Shown: positions 19,884 to 29,732 of the stretch, one piece after another | Layout: each line of letters begins with the position of its first letter | Numbering within the stretch: position 1 is the stretch's first letter | Assembly: GCF_002951615.1 (NCBI RefSeq) | Contig: NZ_CP019064.1 | Coordinates: forward strand, 1 to 64,000 | DNA length: 64,000 bases | Direction of reading: 5' to 3' | Source: Rahnella sikkimica | GTDB lineage: Bacteria > Pseudomonadota > Gammaproteobacteria > Enterobacterales > Enterobacteriaceae | Program-made: the position numbers and the translations under genes | The notes under the pieces: model-generated | The model's database searches: none | What the model was told of the DNA's origin: nothing | What the model saw: only the letters and a program-made list of their open reading frames with translations

Positions 19884-20747
19884 TTATGCTGCTTGCCTTA
19901 GTCTATATTGCACTGGGCTAAGACCTCCAAGCTTTTCCTTTATCCTCAATCGGTTATAATAATCAATGTATCCGATGATGTCTTGCCTCAAGTCGTCCAC
20001 ATTTTTATATTCATTGAGGTAATAACATTCGGATTTCAATGTCCCGAAAAAGCTCTCTATAGCCGCATTATCAAGACAATTTCCACGGCGCGACATGCTT
20101 TGGATTATGTCATTGTCCTTTAGCCAGCGTTGCCATCGCGGCATCTGGTATTGCCACCCCTGATCGCTGTGCAACAATGGGTGCTCCCCTTCAGTCAGCA
20201 CTTTTAAAGCATCAGTGAGCATGGCTTTCACCATTGATGGTAAGGGGCGGGTAGCGAGGTTATAAGCAATGATTTCGCCATTATAAAGATCCATGATGGG
20301 GGACAAGTACAGTTTCTTACCATTCACTTTAAATTCAGTGACATCCGTTACCCATTTTTCGTTGGGGTGTTCCGCACCAAACTGGCGTTTCAGGAGATTA
20401 TCGCAGATTCTTCCTTGTTCTCCTTTATATGAACGGTATTTTTTGACGCGGATCAGACTGCTAATGCCTAGCTCTTTCATTAGTTTTCTGACGGTTTTGC
20501 CATTAAGTAAAATCCCTTCGTTACGACATGCCAGTCTGATCCGCCTGTAACCATAGCGACCTTTATGCTGGTGATAGATTTTCAGCACAAGCGTCCTGGC
20601 AGACTGATATCGACCCGGGGCAACAAGACGTTTGGCATGATAGTAGAATGTGCTCCGGGGCAGCTTTGCGGCGATTAACAACCGGGACAATGACCACTCC
20701 TGCCTTAGTTCATTAACAATACTCACTTTTTCTTGAGTGCTGAGCAT
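19884..20747 (-). CDS. IS150-type OrfB (DDE integrase domain)
   Basis: 287 residues. HTH_21 ([20 protein letters not shown]), integrase core with Asp in [11 protein letters not shown], Asp in [13 protein letters not shown] and Glu in [18 protein letters not shown]. The C-terminus is [16 protein letters not shown]. It is related to but clearly distinct from the OrfB at 10697. Confidence 0.92.
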   Translation of the reverse strand: MLSTQEKVSIVNELRQEWSLSRLLIAAKLPRSTFYYHAKRLVAPGRYQSARTLVLKIYHQHKGRYGYRRIRLACRNEGILLNGKTVRKLMKELGISSLIRVKKYRSYKGEQGRICDNLLKRQFGAEHPNEKWVTDVTEFKVNGKKLYLSPIMDLYNGEIIAYNLATRPLPSMVKAMLTDALKVLTEGEHPLLHSDQGWQYQMPRWQRWLKDNDIIQSMSRRGNCLDNAAIESFFGTLKSECYYLNEYKNVDDLRQDIIGYIDYYNRLRIKEKLGGLSPVQYRLRQAA

Positions 20748-21229
20748 GTTTTCTCCTGAACCAAGGCCTTCAGCTTTTTTAAATAGGCATTCTCTACTCT
20801 GAGCAGCTCAAGTTCCTCTCGCTCATTTTCAGTTAATGCTGATCGGGGAGTGGCTGGATTGACGTTTTCATCGGGCACAGGGATGATCTTTTTATTTTTT
20901 TGGATGAATGCATCCTCACCATATTTTCTATATTTTTCAAGCCAGGTACATACAGTTCCGAAAGCTGGTATCCCATGTGCTACTGCAGTTTCACGAACAG
21001 AAAAGCCATCGTCCACGACTTCCTTTACTACCGTAAGTTTTAAATCCACAGAATAACGCCCCTTTTTACCCGTAAGGATGCCTATCCCATGCTCCCGGTA
21101 GGCATACGCCCACTTTCTTACCGTGCAGGGACTGATGTTGTACATCCTAGCTACAGATTTCAGACTCAACTCGTCCTCTAAGTATTTTTCTGCAACTTCC
21201 TGTTTGAATTTCAATGAAAATTTTGCCAT
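20723..21229 (-). CDS. IS150-type OrfA
   Basis: 168 residues starting MAKFSLKFKQEVAEKYLEDE, two helix-turn-helix segments and a leucine-zipper end (ELELLRVENAYLKKLKAL). An A6G run at the YLKKL codons is the expected -1 frameshift site into OrfB, which overlaps this gene's end. Confidence 0.9.
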   Translation of the reverse strand: MAKFSLKFKQEVAEKYLEDELSLKSVARMYNISPCTVRKWAYAYREHGIGILTGKKGRYSVDLKLTVVKEVVDDGFSVRETAVAHGIPAFGTVCTWLEKYRKYGEDAFIQKNKKIIPVPDENVNPATPRSALTENEREELELLRVENAYLKKLKALVQEKTCSALKKK

Positions 21230-21395
21230 GCGCCCTCAGTTTTCGATCTGGTGTCTAACTTTTGGGGCGCACTACATAAATGATGGACATTATTGTCTCC
21301 GAACCGGAGGGAGACCAACAGACGGTCTAAATGAGCCGCTTACGTATATTTCGGTATTGGGGAGAACAGCAGAAGAATATAGGTATGTTTAAATC

Positions 21396-22283
21396 TCAGT
21401 CACGCAGGGCATCCAAAACCAACCGAAAAGCAGGTAAAGAGTGCTTTCGGCTGGGATAATAGAGATGATAGCCGGGACTCAGTGGACTCCAGTCTTCGAG
21501 TACGGCGATGAGTTCCCCCTTACTGATCCAGGGCTGTACCACATCTTCAGGAGCGTAAGCTAAAGCATCTCCCTCAAGGGCAGCGGTCAGAAGTTGCGGT
21601 GAGGTGTTAAAAATCATTTGTCCTGGAACTTGAACATTCAGACTTTTCCCCTCCTTCTCAAACTCCCAGGGATAGAGACCTCGGTGGGTTGAAAGCCGGA
21701 GATTTGCACAGTTATGCTTCATCAAATCGTGAGGTGTTCGGGGGATTGAATGTTGTTTAAAATAGTCAGGTGAGCCGACCACTAACATCCGGTAATCAGG
21801 CGAGATTCGCATAGCGATCATGTCATTAGCAATTTGATTGCCATTCCGGACTCCTGCATCAAAACGTTCAGCAACGATATCAATCAGCCCGTATTCAATG
21901 TTGATTTCGATGGTGATATCCGGATAGTCACGTAACAGCGTCCGGAGTTTCGGCCAAAGAATGGTCGTTGCAGCATGGTCATGTGCGCTTATTCGGACCG
22001 TGCCTGACGGTTTCTCGCGTAATTCAGTCAAAGCGGCAAGTTCGGTTTCAATACCCGCGTAGTAAGGTGCCAGATTTGACAGAAGACGTTCTCCTGCTTC
22101 TGTCGGGGCTGCTCCGCGCGTGGTACGTGTTAAAAGTCGTATACCTAACTTCTCCTCCACCGCATTGATGTTGTGGCTGACTGCAGACTGCGATATACCG
22201 AGCGCTGCCGCTGCACGGGTAAAGCTTCTCTCACGGGCAACAACAATAAATACCGACAAACCATTAAAATTAACTGCACTCAT
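21396..22283 (-). CDS. LysR family regulator (cassette C)
   Basis: 295 residues. Winged helix-turn-helix at residues 18-60 (AAALGISQSAVSHNINAVEE, LLTRTTRGAAPTEAG) and LysR effector domain (GTVRISAHDHAATTILWPKL; DIVAERFDAGVRNG). It resembles regulators placed next to oxidoreductase and exporter genes. It is divergent from the MFS gene with a clear LysR-box palindrome between, so it probably controls the downstream plus-strand genes and itself. Confidence 0.9.
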   Translation of the reverse strand: MSAVNFNGLSVFIVVARERSFTRAAAALGISQSAVSHNINAVEEKLGIRLLTRTTRGAAPTEAGERLLSNLAPYYAGIETELAALTELREKPSGTVRISAHDHAATTILWPKLRTLLRDYPDITIEINIEYGLIDIVAERFDAGVRNGNQIANDMIAMRISPDYRMLVVGSPDYFKQHSIPRTPHDLMKHNCANLRLSTHRGLYPWEFEKEGKSLNVQVPGQMIFNTSPQLLTAALEGDALAYAPEDVVQPWISKGELIAVLEDWSPLSPGYHLYYPSRKHSLPAFRLVLDALRD

Positions 22284-22306
22284 TATTAATTTTCCTCATG
22301 CCTCTT

Positions 22307-22330
22307 ATCTAAGTATGCCACTTCTTAGAT
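22307..22330. promoter_or_regulatory. LysR-box-like palindrome
   Basis: ATCTAAG (22307-22313) and CTTAGAT (22324-22330), perfect 7-bp arms with a 10-bp spacer, 24 bp upstream of the LysR start and 71 bp upstream of the MFS start. This matches the T-N11-A dyad layout bound by LysR proteins. Confidence 0.65.
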
Positions 22331-22400
22331 GGCAAAGCATATCTTAAACTCTCGGTTAACCTTTTATATACCGGAGTTTAAAACCGGAGGAATATTTACT

Positions 22401-23612
22401 ATGAACCAGCCTCCATCCACAGACAAAACGCCTCTAGACCAGGTAACAGCAAAATGGGGAGCTGTATTTTCTCTTTCATTTAGCGTGATTAGTCTTGTGA
22501 CGGCAGAATTGTTGCCCATCAGCTTACTGACCCCGGTTGCGTCTGCACTTCATGTCAGCGAGGGTATGGCCGGTCAGGCAGTCAGTGCGACGTCATTAGT
22601 CGGGATGATATCGAGTTTGTTTATCGCTTCTGCTACGCGGCGACTGGACCGTCGTCTGGTTATGTTGATGTTTATGGTGTTTTTTATTGCATCTAATGCA
22701 CTGGTCAGTATGGCCACCGACTTCACCATGCTGATTGTTGGGAGAGTGATTCTCGGGGTGGCACTGGGAGGTTTTTGGTCAATGGCTGCAGCTATAACGA
22801 TGCGGCTGGTCCCGGCAGCGCAAATTCCGCAGGCGCTTTCGGTCATTTTTGGGGGTGTTTCTGTCGCCATGGCAGTCTCTGCACCCGTTGGGACATGGCT
22901 CGGCAGTATTATTGGCTGGCGTGGAGTATTTGCTTCAGTTGCTATCCTCGGCGTGGTGGGGTTTGCCTGGCAATATCGCGTACTACCGGCCATGAAACCG
23001 AGCGGTCAGTCAAAAATATCCACCCTGTTCAGCCTGCTGAAAAAACCACAAATAGGCATGGGGATGCTGGGGATGGCACTGGTCTTCGGTGGGCACTTCG
23101 CTTTCTTTACCTATCTGCGGCCTTCCCTTGAAAATGTTTCGGGTTTTGGTGTGAATGGCGTTTCGACGCTGTTATTTGGCTTCGGTATAGCCAGCATAGC
23201 AGGCACGTCTTTTGCCGGTTATATGATGCGCCGCAATCTGCGCTTAATCCTCGCTCTGGTCCCGCTGTGCATGTCAGTCCTGGCTTTCGCCTTTATATTT
23301 ACTGGCCATGTCACGCCACTGGTCTCTTTGTGGGTCGTAATGTGGGGATTCCTGTTTGGTGCTGTTCCGGTGGCCTGGACAACCTGGCTGACAGATGCAG
23401 TCCCCGACGAAACAGAAAGCGGAGGTGGACTGCAAGTCGCAGCAATTCAACTGGCGATAACCGCAGGCGCGGGCCTAGGTGGGATCCTGATGGACAGTGC
23501 AGGGGCCTACGGTCCCATCGCGGGCAGCGGCATAATCTTGCTGATAGCCTCACTGTTAATCTTTTCAGGTATTCGTCCGGAGAAGCAGAACAGCGTCGCT
23601 TGTGATGCGTGA
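22401..23612 (+). CDS. MFS exporter, NepI/AraJ-like (DHA1 type)
   Basis: 403 residues from ATG 22401, preceded by ggaggaatatttact; an in-frame ATG 24 codons upstream lies in the operator region and lacks a site. It has twelve predicted hydrophobic segments. The sequence resembles the E. coli purine-nucleoside exporter NepI (WGAVFSLSFSVISLVTAELL, LLTPVASALHVSEGMAGQAV, GWRGVFASVAILGVVGFAWQ). The substrate is not readable. It is first in a run of plus-strand genes with an isochorismatase-like protein, SDR and aldo-keto reductase, which suggests export or detoxification. Confidence 0.87.
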   Translation: MNQPPSTDKTPLDQVTAKWGAVFSLSFSVISLVTAELLPISLLTPVASALHVSEGMAGQAVSATSLVGMISSLFIASATRRLDRRLVMLMFMVFFIASNALVSMATDFTMLIVGRVILGVALGGFWSMAAAITMRLVPAAQIPQALSVIFGGVSVAMAVSAPVGTWLGSIIGWRGVFASVAILGVVGFAWQYRVLPAMKPSGQSKISTLFSLLKKPQIGMGMLGMALVFGGHFAFFTYLRPSLENVSGFGVNGVSTLLFGFGIASIAGTSFAGYMMRRNLRLILALVPLCMSVLAFAFIFTGHVTPLVSLWVVMWGFLFGAVPVAWTTWLTDAVPDETESGGGLQVAAIQLAITAGAGLGGILMDSAGAYGPIAGSGIILLIASLLIFSGIRPEKQNSVACDA

Positions 23613-23675
23613 CGACTACCTTAACCCTGAAGCGGAATGCACCTTTTCAGAAAATATTTGTGGAGTTCTTTCGAT

Positions 23676-24443
23676 ATGACCGTCAATCAAAGCAGGTATA
23701 ACCACAACCCGATGCGACTTTCATCCACCACTGAAGGCAGTATTAAAAAAGGATTGAAGGGAGCGTCGTTGCTGATGGGCATAGTGATTCTGGTACTCAG
23801 CATAACTACAGAGCATGCAGTAGCGGCTGTCGAAAATCTTCAGGTCAGACAAATGCTCACGGAGAATAGCGGCAACGGAATTCTGGATGCTCGGGATGTT
23901 CAGATTCTATTTGTAGATTTGCAGCCAGAGCTTATTAGCAGCAGCCGGACTATACAACCTGCCGCATTAACAGCGAATGCGGCTGTGCTTGCACAGGTGG
24001 CACGGCTGACTCATGTGCCGGTGACGTTTTCAATTGTGCCCGTCCAGGGCAAACCTGGCAGGAATCTTCCGGCTTTAACACCTTATGTTTCGCCAAAGAA
24101 TACTGTTCGACGCGTAATGGCTGGCACGTTTATGGAACCCCGACTAGTTGATGCCCTGGGGGCGTATAAACGTAAAACTCTTGTTGTTGCTGGCTATGCA
24201 ACCGAGGTGGCCGTCCTTCAGACCGCTCTGGGGGCTCTGAAAGCAGGCTACACGGTTTATGTCGTCATGGATGTAACCGGTAGTCGTTCGGAACGAACCG
24301 AGGATGCGGCTGTTCGCCAGATGGAGATGGCTGGTGCAATCCCGACCTCAGTTCTCGCCATTGCAGCACAGCTTGCGCCTGATTTTTCACGAACTCCGGG
24401 GTCGGAAGTCCTTCTCACATTTGATTCGCTCAGTCCTCCCTGA
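23676..24443 (+). CDS. secreted isochorismatase-fold protein lacking catalytic Cys
   Basis: 255 residues from ATG 23676 (ggag 10 bp upstream). The N-terminus has KKGLKGASLLMGIVILVLSI and TTEHAVA, a Sec signal with an AVA-type cleavage site, so export to the periplasm is likely. The mature part has the cysteine-hydrolase fold: the family Asp in ILFVDLQPELI and the core strand LVVAGYATEVAVLQTAL. In active members the position after EV is Cys (TTEVCV); here it is Ala. It is therefore probably not a standard isochorismatase or nicotinamidase. Unusually, the family is normally cytoplasmic. Confidence 0.75.
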   Translation: MTVNQSRYNHNPMRLSSTTEGSIKKGLKGASLLMGIVILVLSITTEHAVAAVENLQVRQMLTENSGNGILDARDVQILFVDLQPELISSSRTIQPAALTANAAVLAQVARLTHVPVTFSIVPVQGKPGRNLPALTPYVSPKNTVRRVMAGTFMEPRLVDALGAYKRKTLVVAGYATEVAVLQTALGALKAGYTVYVVMDVTGSRSERTEDAAVRQMEMAGAIPTSVLAIAAQLAPDFSRTPGSEVLLTFDSLSPP

Positions 24444-24522
24444 ACCAGGCTTCCCCTTGGCAGTGAGGCATTTTTAAGGCGTCTGAAATACGTCATCTCC
24501 GTGTGATTTTAAGGGAACAAAA

Positions 24523-25263
24523 ATGAATATCAGTCAGAAAGTTATTGTGATCACGGGTGCCAGCAGCGGCCTTGGCGAAGCATCGGCCCGACTGCTGGCT
24601 AAAAAAGGGGCCGCAGTAGTGCTGGGCGCTCGTCGCAAAGAAAAAATACTCGCGCTGGCTCAGGAGATTGCTGCTTCCGGGGGACGAGCCGTTGCTGTTC
24701 AGACTGATGTTTCTGACAGGGGACAGGTAAAACGGCTCGTAAAGACTGCCTTCGATAAATACGGAAAGATTGATGTCATTCTTAATAATGCTGGCGTTAT
24801 GCCTCTGTCGCTTGTCGAGGAGCTTAAGGTAGAGGAATGGGACAGTATGATTGATATTAACCTTAAGGGAGTTCTTTACGGTGTAGCTGCCGCACTGCCA
24901 TACATGAAGGCGGCACGTGCAGGGCACATCATCAACGTGGCATCAACTGCTGGTCACAGGGTGGCCCCGACCACGGCAGTTTATTCTGCTACGAAATACG
25001 CCGTCCGGGCCTTTTCTGAAGGCATCAGGCAGGAAGTCACCCCTTATAATATAAGGACGACCATTATCTCACCGGGCGCGAGTTGTACCGGGTTAATGGA
25101 CGGTATCAGTAGTAGTGAGCTACGTAACAGCTTGCAGGAGAGCGCTTCTTCTTATGCTCTGCCACCTGACGCGTTTGCCCGTATGCTTTTGTTTGTCATT
25201 GAACAGCCGGAAAACGTAGATGTTAACGAGATTCTTTATCGGGCCACGAAGCAGGAAAAATAG
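24523..25263 (+). CDS. SDR family oxidoreductase (cassette C)
   Basis: 246 residues, classical [11 protein letters not shown] (11-18), NNAG (88-91), S141, Y154 and K158 (YSATK). It belongs to the YdfG/serine-dehydrogenase-like group by its length and ending. The ribosome site is aagggaac. It is 80 bp after the isochorismatase-like gene, same strand, probably co-transcribed. No relation close enough to cassette A or B SDRs to call it a duplicate. Confidence 0.88.
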   Translation: MNISQKVIVITGASSGLGEASARLLAKKGAAVVLGARRKEKILALAQEIAASGGRAVAVQTDVSDRGQVKRLVKTAFDKYGKIDVILNNAGVMPLSLVEELKVEEWDSMIDINLKGVLYGVAAALPYMKAARAGHIINVASTAGHRVAPTTAVYSATKYAVRAFSEGIRQEVTPYNIRTTIISPGASCTGLMDGISSSELRNSLQESASSYALPPDAFARMLLFVIEQPENVDVNEILYRATKQEK

Positions 25264-25416
25264 CGTAGTAATGAAGGCCGGAAAGAATTTACGTTTCCCG
25301 GCTATCCAATGATTTTTAAAAATGCAGGGCATACAGTAAACACCGCCATGACGGTGTATGTGGCCATAAAGTAAAGCCCCGTCTGTTATATCCTGCTCAG
25401 TAAGGAGTGTTCACAT

Positions 25417-26508
25417 ATGAAATACCGTAAATTAGGAAAAACTGGCGTTGTTGTATCCGAACTGGCACTGGGTACCATGTATTTTGGTGATGAAACGTCT
25501 GAGTCTGAAGCATTCAGCATCCTTGACCGCTTCACTGAAGCAGGAGGGACGCTGATTGATACCTCTAATGTTTATGTAGGAGGTGAATCTGAAGAAATTA
25601 TTGGTCGCTGGCTTGCCGCCCGACCAAAAGATATTACCAACAGGCTGATATTGACAACCAAAGGCCGTTTCAATCCGAGCCCCGATGTCAATGATTCTGG
25701 ATTATCACGCCGTAACCTTCAGCGATCGTTGGATGCTTCTCTGAAACGACTGGGTATTGAACAGGTTGATTTGTACCAGCTCCATGCCTCTGACATGAAA
25801 ACCCCCGTCGAGGAGACTCTGCAATTTCTCGATGATGCAGTGCGGTCGGGGAAAATAAATTATATCGGACTTTCAAACTTTACCGGCTGGCAACTTCAGC
25901 TGATGGTGTCGACGGCTAAAACTATGGGTGTGCATATCCCAGTGACGTTGCAGCCTCAATACAGTCTGCTGTCGCGAGAAATTGAGTGGGAGATTGTTCC
26001 CGCTGCATTGCACAATAATATTGGGCTGCTGCCCTGGTCTCCACTTGCAGGCGGTTTTCTTTCAGGAAAATATCAGCGAGGCAGTAACCCAGAAGCAGCC
26101 ACACGGGCAGGCTCTGAAAAGCCACTTTATCAATATGTATCAGCAGAATACGCGGGTTCTGAGCGGAACTGGTCAACTATCGACAGGGTAACTTATATCG
26201 CCAGAGAAATAGGGGCAACACCCGCCCAGGTGGCACTGAGATGGATCGCCGATCGCCAGGGGGTAATTGCACCTATTTGTGGAGCGCGATCGCTTGAACA
26301 TCTCAATGATAATCTCGGGATGACAAATGTTGTTCTGAATGATGAGGCCTCAAAGGTGCTTGAGACGGTGAGCCGGCCAGGTCCGGGTGGCTATCCTTAT
26401 GGTGAGTTTGGCCAGTGGCAACGGGATCGCTGGATGCAGGATGGTTCGCCTGCGCCTGAACCTGTAGTGGATAAGGGATCGGAACATCCACTGGGATGTA
26501 AGAAATAA
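25417..26508 (+). CDS. aldo-keto reductase
   Basis: 363 residues of the AKR superfamily, (beta/alpha)8 barrel. The tetrad is present: D48 (LIDTSNVY), Y53, K82 (LTTKGRF) and H123 (LYQLHASD). The NADPH site at the C-terminal end (GARSLEHLNDNLGM) is present. It has a taaggag ribosome site. It is the last gene of cassette C; its stop codon lies only a few bp from the IS256 junction. It likely reduces aldehydes or ketones with NADPH, as expected for a carbonyl-detoxification set. Confidence 0.9.
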   Translation: MKYRKLGKTGVVVSELALGTMYFGDETSESEAFSILDRFTEAGGTLIDTSNVYVGGESEEIIGRWLAARPKDITNRLILTTKGRFNPSPDVNDSGLSRRNLQRSLDASLKRLGIEQVDLYQLHASDMKTPVEETLQFLDDAVRSGKINYIGLSNFTGWQLQLMVSTAKTMGVHIPVTLQPQYSLLSREIEWEIVPAALHNNIGLLPWSPLAGGFLSGKYQRGSNPEAATRAGSEKPLYQYVSAEYAGSERNWSTIDRVTYIAREIGATPAQVALRWIADRQGVIAPICGARSLEHLNDNLGMTNVVLNDEASKVLETVSRPGPGGYPYGEFGQWQRDRWMQDGSPAPEPVVDKGSEHPLGCKK

Positions 26509-26514
26509 ATAGAC

Positions 26515-26817
26515 TGTAAAACGCGTCTGGTTTTTCTTTATGAGTTGAGGCTCGAAGGTATTTTCACGGTCACGTGGCGTGTTCAGCTCGATTTTGCCGT
26601 CATCGCACAAAAGCGTTTTGGATGAATAGCCGTTGCGGGTATTCGAGCCTGATTTAGGGGCATTTTTCTCGTGCCCGAGGTGCTCTGTCAGTTCAGCATT
26701 CAGTGCTGTTTCGACGGTTAACTTCGTCAGCATACGAGAAAATGCATTGAGGTCAGCTTCGGTTTTGATACCTTTAGCCAATTAGGCAGCGAGTGCCTTA
26801 AGCTTCTTTTCGTCCAT
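26515..26817 (-). pseudogene. IS256-family transposase, 5' part
   Basis: Starts at ATG 26817 (MDEKKLKALAA) with an in-frame TAA at 26782-26784 where the family has Glu. It continues LAKGIKTEADLNAFSRMLTK, through GYSSKTLLCDDGKIELNTPR, and ends at IKKNQTRFT, where it meets cassette C. The continuation is the 3' half at 17525-18440. So cassette C plus the IS66/IS21 pieces and an IS150 element separate the two parts. Confidence 0.85.
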
Positions 26818-26864
26818 AATTTGCCTGCCTCCACAGTTGGAGTGAACATATCAAAAAAAGGCAA

Positions 26865-28634
26865 TTACACAATTTTAATTAAAGGCTCCATATCGTGATA
26901 CCAGACTTCGAGAGCTTCGGGTAGCAGTGGTTTGGCATAAATATACCCCTGTACCTCATCGCAGCCCAGTCCACGCAATATCTTTACCGTTTTGTCATCT
27001 TCCACGCCTTCGGCCAGAACAACATAGTCAAGCTGCTTAAGCAGCCTGACTATGTTGCGAACAATGATGCGACTGCCTTTGTCGCGGGCAATGTTACTCA
27101 CGATAGAGCGATCAAGCTTGATAATGTCAATCGGGATTTGTCTAAGGTAATTTATGTTGCTGTAGCCGGACCCAAAGTCATCAAGATATATCTTAAACCC
27201 GCGTAATTTCAGCATATCTAGTCCGTTAAGGGCTGTCGGGCTTTCCAGCATTTTCTCCGTCTCCAAACACTCAACTCCAAGTAGAGCCGGATCTAAACGC
27301 GCATCCCGCATTTTCTGTTCAAGCTCATCGGCAAAATTTGGCCGCGAAAAATCACTGGCGGACAGATTAACGGACACATGTAAAGAAAGCCCCCGGCTCC
27401 GCCAGACGGTTAGTTGCGCGATAGTATGATCGATCACCCACGCAGTGAGCTCCCGCATCAGGCTGGTATTTTCCACCAGAGGAATAAATACGCCCGGCGG
27501 CACTTCGCCGTGTTCAGGGTGTTGCCATCTCAACAATGCTTCAGCCCCCGTCACTCGGCCCGTCACCAGTGAGACCTTAGGCTGATAGACCAGATATAAA
27601 CCCAGGTCTTCCTGCAACGCCTGCCTCAATCCGGTCAGAAGGCTGAACTCACTCTTTTTGCGGGTATCCAGTACATCATCATAGGTTATGCACCGATGGT
27701 CTTGGCTAATAGCTTCATGCAATGCACTGACCGCACGACGCAGAATTTCAATCGGCGTCAGCATTTTGTCACATAGCCCGGAGTCACCCATATGAATATT
27801 CAGATCCAGGGCGACGTCCGGGGTGATCCTGGCTTGAGTTCCCCGCAGGTTCTGAGCGATGTTATCCAGGGTCGGCCCCGTTTTCTCATGAGCTAGAAAG
27901 GCAAATCTTCCGAACGCCACTGCATAGAGCTGCCCCGACAATGGCAGACGAACCGAGAACTGTGCGGCCATATCACGGAGTAGATTTTCTACAGCAGTCA
28001 TCCCCAATGAGCGCTCCATGGAGTAGGCAAATGGCATGTCTATCCCGTCAATGATGATAAGCCTGAAAGCATCCTCAGCCGAAACAGCAATATCCTTTAG
28101 CAGTCGCTGGCGGTTTGGCAACATAGTGACGATATCGACATAACCCACAGCGTACCAGGATGCCAAAAATTCTGAAATCAGGCCGGCCAGCTTTTCAAAA
28201 ATATCGACCTGCTCGTCTGAAATAACCCTCGGTTGAGTATCTAATATGCAAAGGGTGCCTATTGTCACCCCGTCCTGACTTTTAAGAGGACACCCCGCAT
28301 AAAAACGAATGAAGGGTGCTTCTTTCACCGCACGATAGCTCCGAAAGGCCGGATGCTGATGCGTATCAGGACAAATAATGGTCTTACCGTATTTTAGGGG
28401 CTGTACGCAAAAAGCCTCGTCCAGGCCAGTTTCCGTGACCGCGATATTCTGAGCTGATTTAATGTATTGTTTTTCATCATCGAGAACGGATACAAAACTC
28501 ATCGGCATCTTCAGTAATTGGCAGACCATCTGAGTGTATTTTTTTAACGCTTCATCACGTTCCCTATCATGGCTTTTCAACAACCCGATCGTCGCGTGTC
28601 TTTTACTTTCGTTGCTGATGAGATTAGTCAACAT
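26865..28634 (-). CDS. GAF - degenerate GGDEF - EAL phosphodiesterase
   Basis: 589 residues from ATG 28634 (aaggggagctttgcc before it); a further 27 upstream codons are open but have no site. The GAF domain is residues ~15-150. A GGDEF-like domain (~165-315) has lost the active-site signature. The EAL domain (~340-589) keeps AEALLRWQHP, the E of VECLETE, DDFGSGYS, IKLDRSIV, AEGVED and QGYIYAKPL, so c-di-GMP hydrolysis looks possible. GAF may sense a ligand that tunes activity. It is followed upstream by a chemoreceptor relic. Confidence 0.88.
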   Translation of the reverse strand: MLTNLISNESKRHATIGLLKSHDRERDEALKKYTQMVCQLLKMPMSFVSVLDDEKQYIKSAQNIAVTETGLDEAFCVQPLKYGKTIICPDTHQHPAFRSYRAVKEAPFIRFYAGCPLKSQDGVTIGTLCILDTQPRVISDEQVDIFEKLAGLISEFLASWYAVGYVDIVTMLPNRQRLLKDIAVSAEDAFRLIIIDGIDMPFAYSMERSLGMTAVENLLRDMAAQFSVRLPLSGQLYAVAFGRFAFLAHEKTGPTLDNIAQNLRGTQARITPDVALDLNIHMGDSGLCDKMLTPIEILRRAVSALHEAISQDHRCITYDDVLDTRKKSEFSLLTGLRQALQEDLGLYLVYQPKVSLVTGRVTGAEALLRWQHPEHGEVPPGVFIPLVENTSLMRELTAWVIDHTIAQLTVWRSRGLSLHVSVNLSASDFSRPNFADELEQKMRDARLDPALLGVECLETEKMLESPTALNGLDMLKLRGFKIYLDDFGSGYSNINYLRQIPIDIIKLDRSIVSNIARDKGSRIIVRNIVRLLKQLDYVVLAEGVEDDKTVKILRGLGCDEVQGYIYAKPLLPEALEVWYHDMEPLIKIV

Positions 28635-28746
28635 GGCAAAGCTCCCCTTGTAACAAACGTCTGAGTTATCTCCCGCGTTGCAGGAATCTTTTTCTTCGTC
28701 AGCGGCAGGTGGCAATAAGTATTTTGTGGCTCATCCAAACCCCACA

Positions 28747-29262
28747 TCAGGACGTTTTCCAGTGATCCTGAGGGGAGGTTTTCGCATGCGTACCCGATGA
28801 GTCTGAGCGAATCAGTCGCACAGCGGTCGTCAATTCCGGTACGACGTGGGCATCAGCGGGAATCATCTGAAAGATGGCCGCGATTTCCTTAAGCCTGTGA
28901 GACTGTCCTTCGAGATATGACGCGGACGACTTGTCTACCAGCAACGTATTTTGCGGCGTCACGCGGTCCATGCCTGACCTTGCGGATACCCAGACTTTGT
29001 CCTTGCAATGCATAGGCGACTTCACACATGAATTGCGTCACCTGATTCTCCGTATTAATGATGTGCACGATTGTACCTCCCGCCTGCCCCCTTGCGACCC
29101 TCAGATGAATTTTATCAACGGATTCAGCAATCAGCCGCACGATTTATTTTGCCCAAGCGCGCTGCTCTGTGCCAGATGGCGCAGCTCGTTAACCACCACG
29201 GCAAGCCCCGCACCCTGTTCAACTTTTAACTCTTTAAGCGCATACAAAGAAAAAGTCCGCCT
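28747..29262 (-). pseudogene. methyl-accepting chemotaxis protein, C-terminal relic
   Basis: In several frames one reads GLAVVVNELRHLAQ, VDKIHLRVARGQAGGTIVHI, FMCEVAYALQGQSLGI and MDRVTPQNTLLVDKSSASY, in the order of the MCP signalling domain and its tail. At least two frame changes are needed. The sensor half is missing. The intact receptor at 37276-38655 shows what the domain should look like. Confidence 0.72.
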
Positions 29263-29628
29263 TCGGCCTTATTAAGATGGGAAAGTGAATATTAACAAGA
29301 CCATTTTCCGAATTTTAATATTACGAATTTGGTTCATGGTGTAAATAATAAATTTAAAGACATCCAGTGGGGCATTTTAACAACAGCTTGCTGAAGTGAC
29401 CCTCCTGTGAGATGTGTATCGGCGTCAACAATTTTTTATGGTTACCGATACAATAATATTATCGGCGAATTGTCGGCAAACTTTATAACGAGGAGTAACT
29501 CTTTATAGTTAGAGTAGGATGAAAAATAGCCCTAAATGGCTGGGGGCTTTGTTAAATAAATCACAATCTTGGCTGTAATCAGGAACAGAACGGCATATTT
29601 CTCACCCTGAAGTGGTATTGATCTCCTC
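29263..29628. other. 366-bp AT-rich stretch with IS5/IS903-like end
   Basis: No gene. ggctttgttaaataaatca at 29545-29563 resembles the terminal repeat of IS903-type (IS5 family) elements. No transposase follows. A partial copy of the IS left repeat (tgatctcctc, 29619-29628) directly precedes the full one. Confidence 0.45.
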
Positions 29629-29732
29629 TGATCTCCTCCCTGAAAACAGTGATCCCTTCCCAATATTGATGCCAGGATAAATCAGAGATCCGGGTCTGTT
29701 TGATCCCTTCCCAATATTGATGCCAGGATAAA

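Larger units (their letters stand above)
19861..21271 (-). mobile_element. IS150-group element 2 (IS3 family), apparently intact
   Basis: 1411 bp, ends tgcgccccagatcttggaca and the inverted tgtctaacttttggggcgca. OrfA and OrfB are both open. It sits between two inverted near-copies of the sequence aaatgatggacattatt (left flank inverted, right flank direct). Confidence 0.9.
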
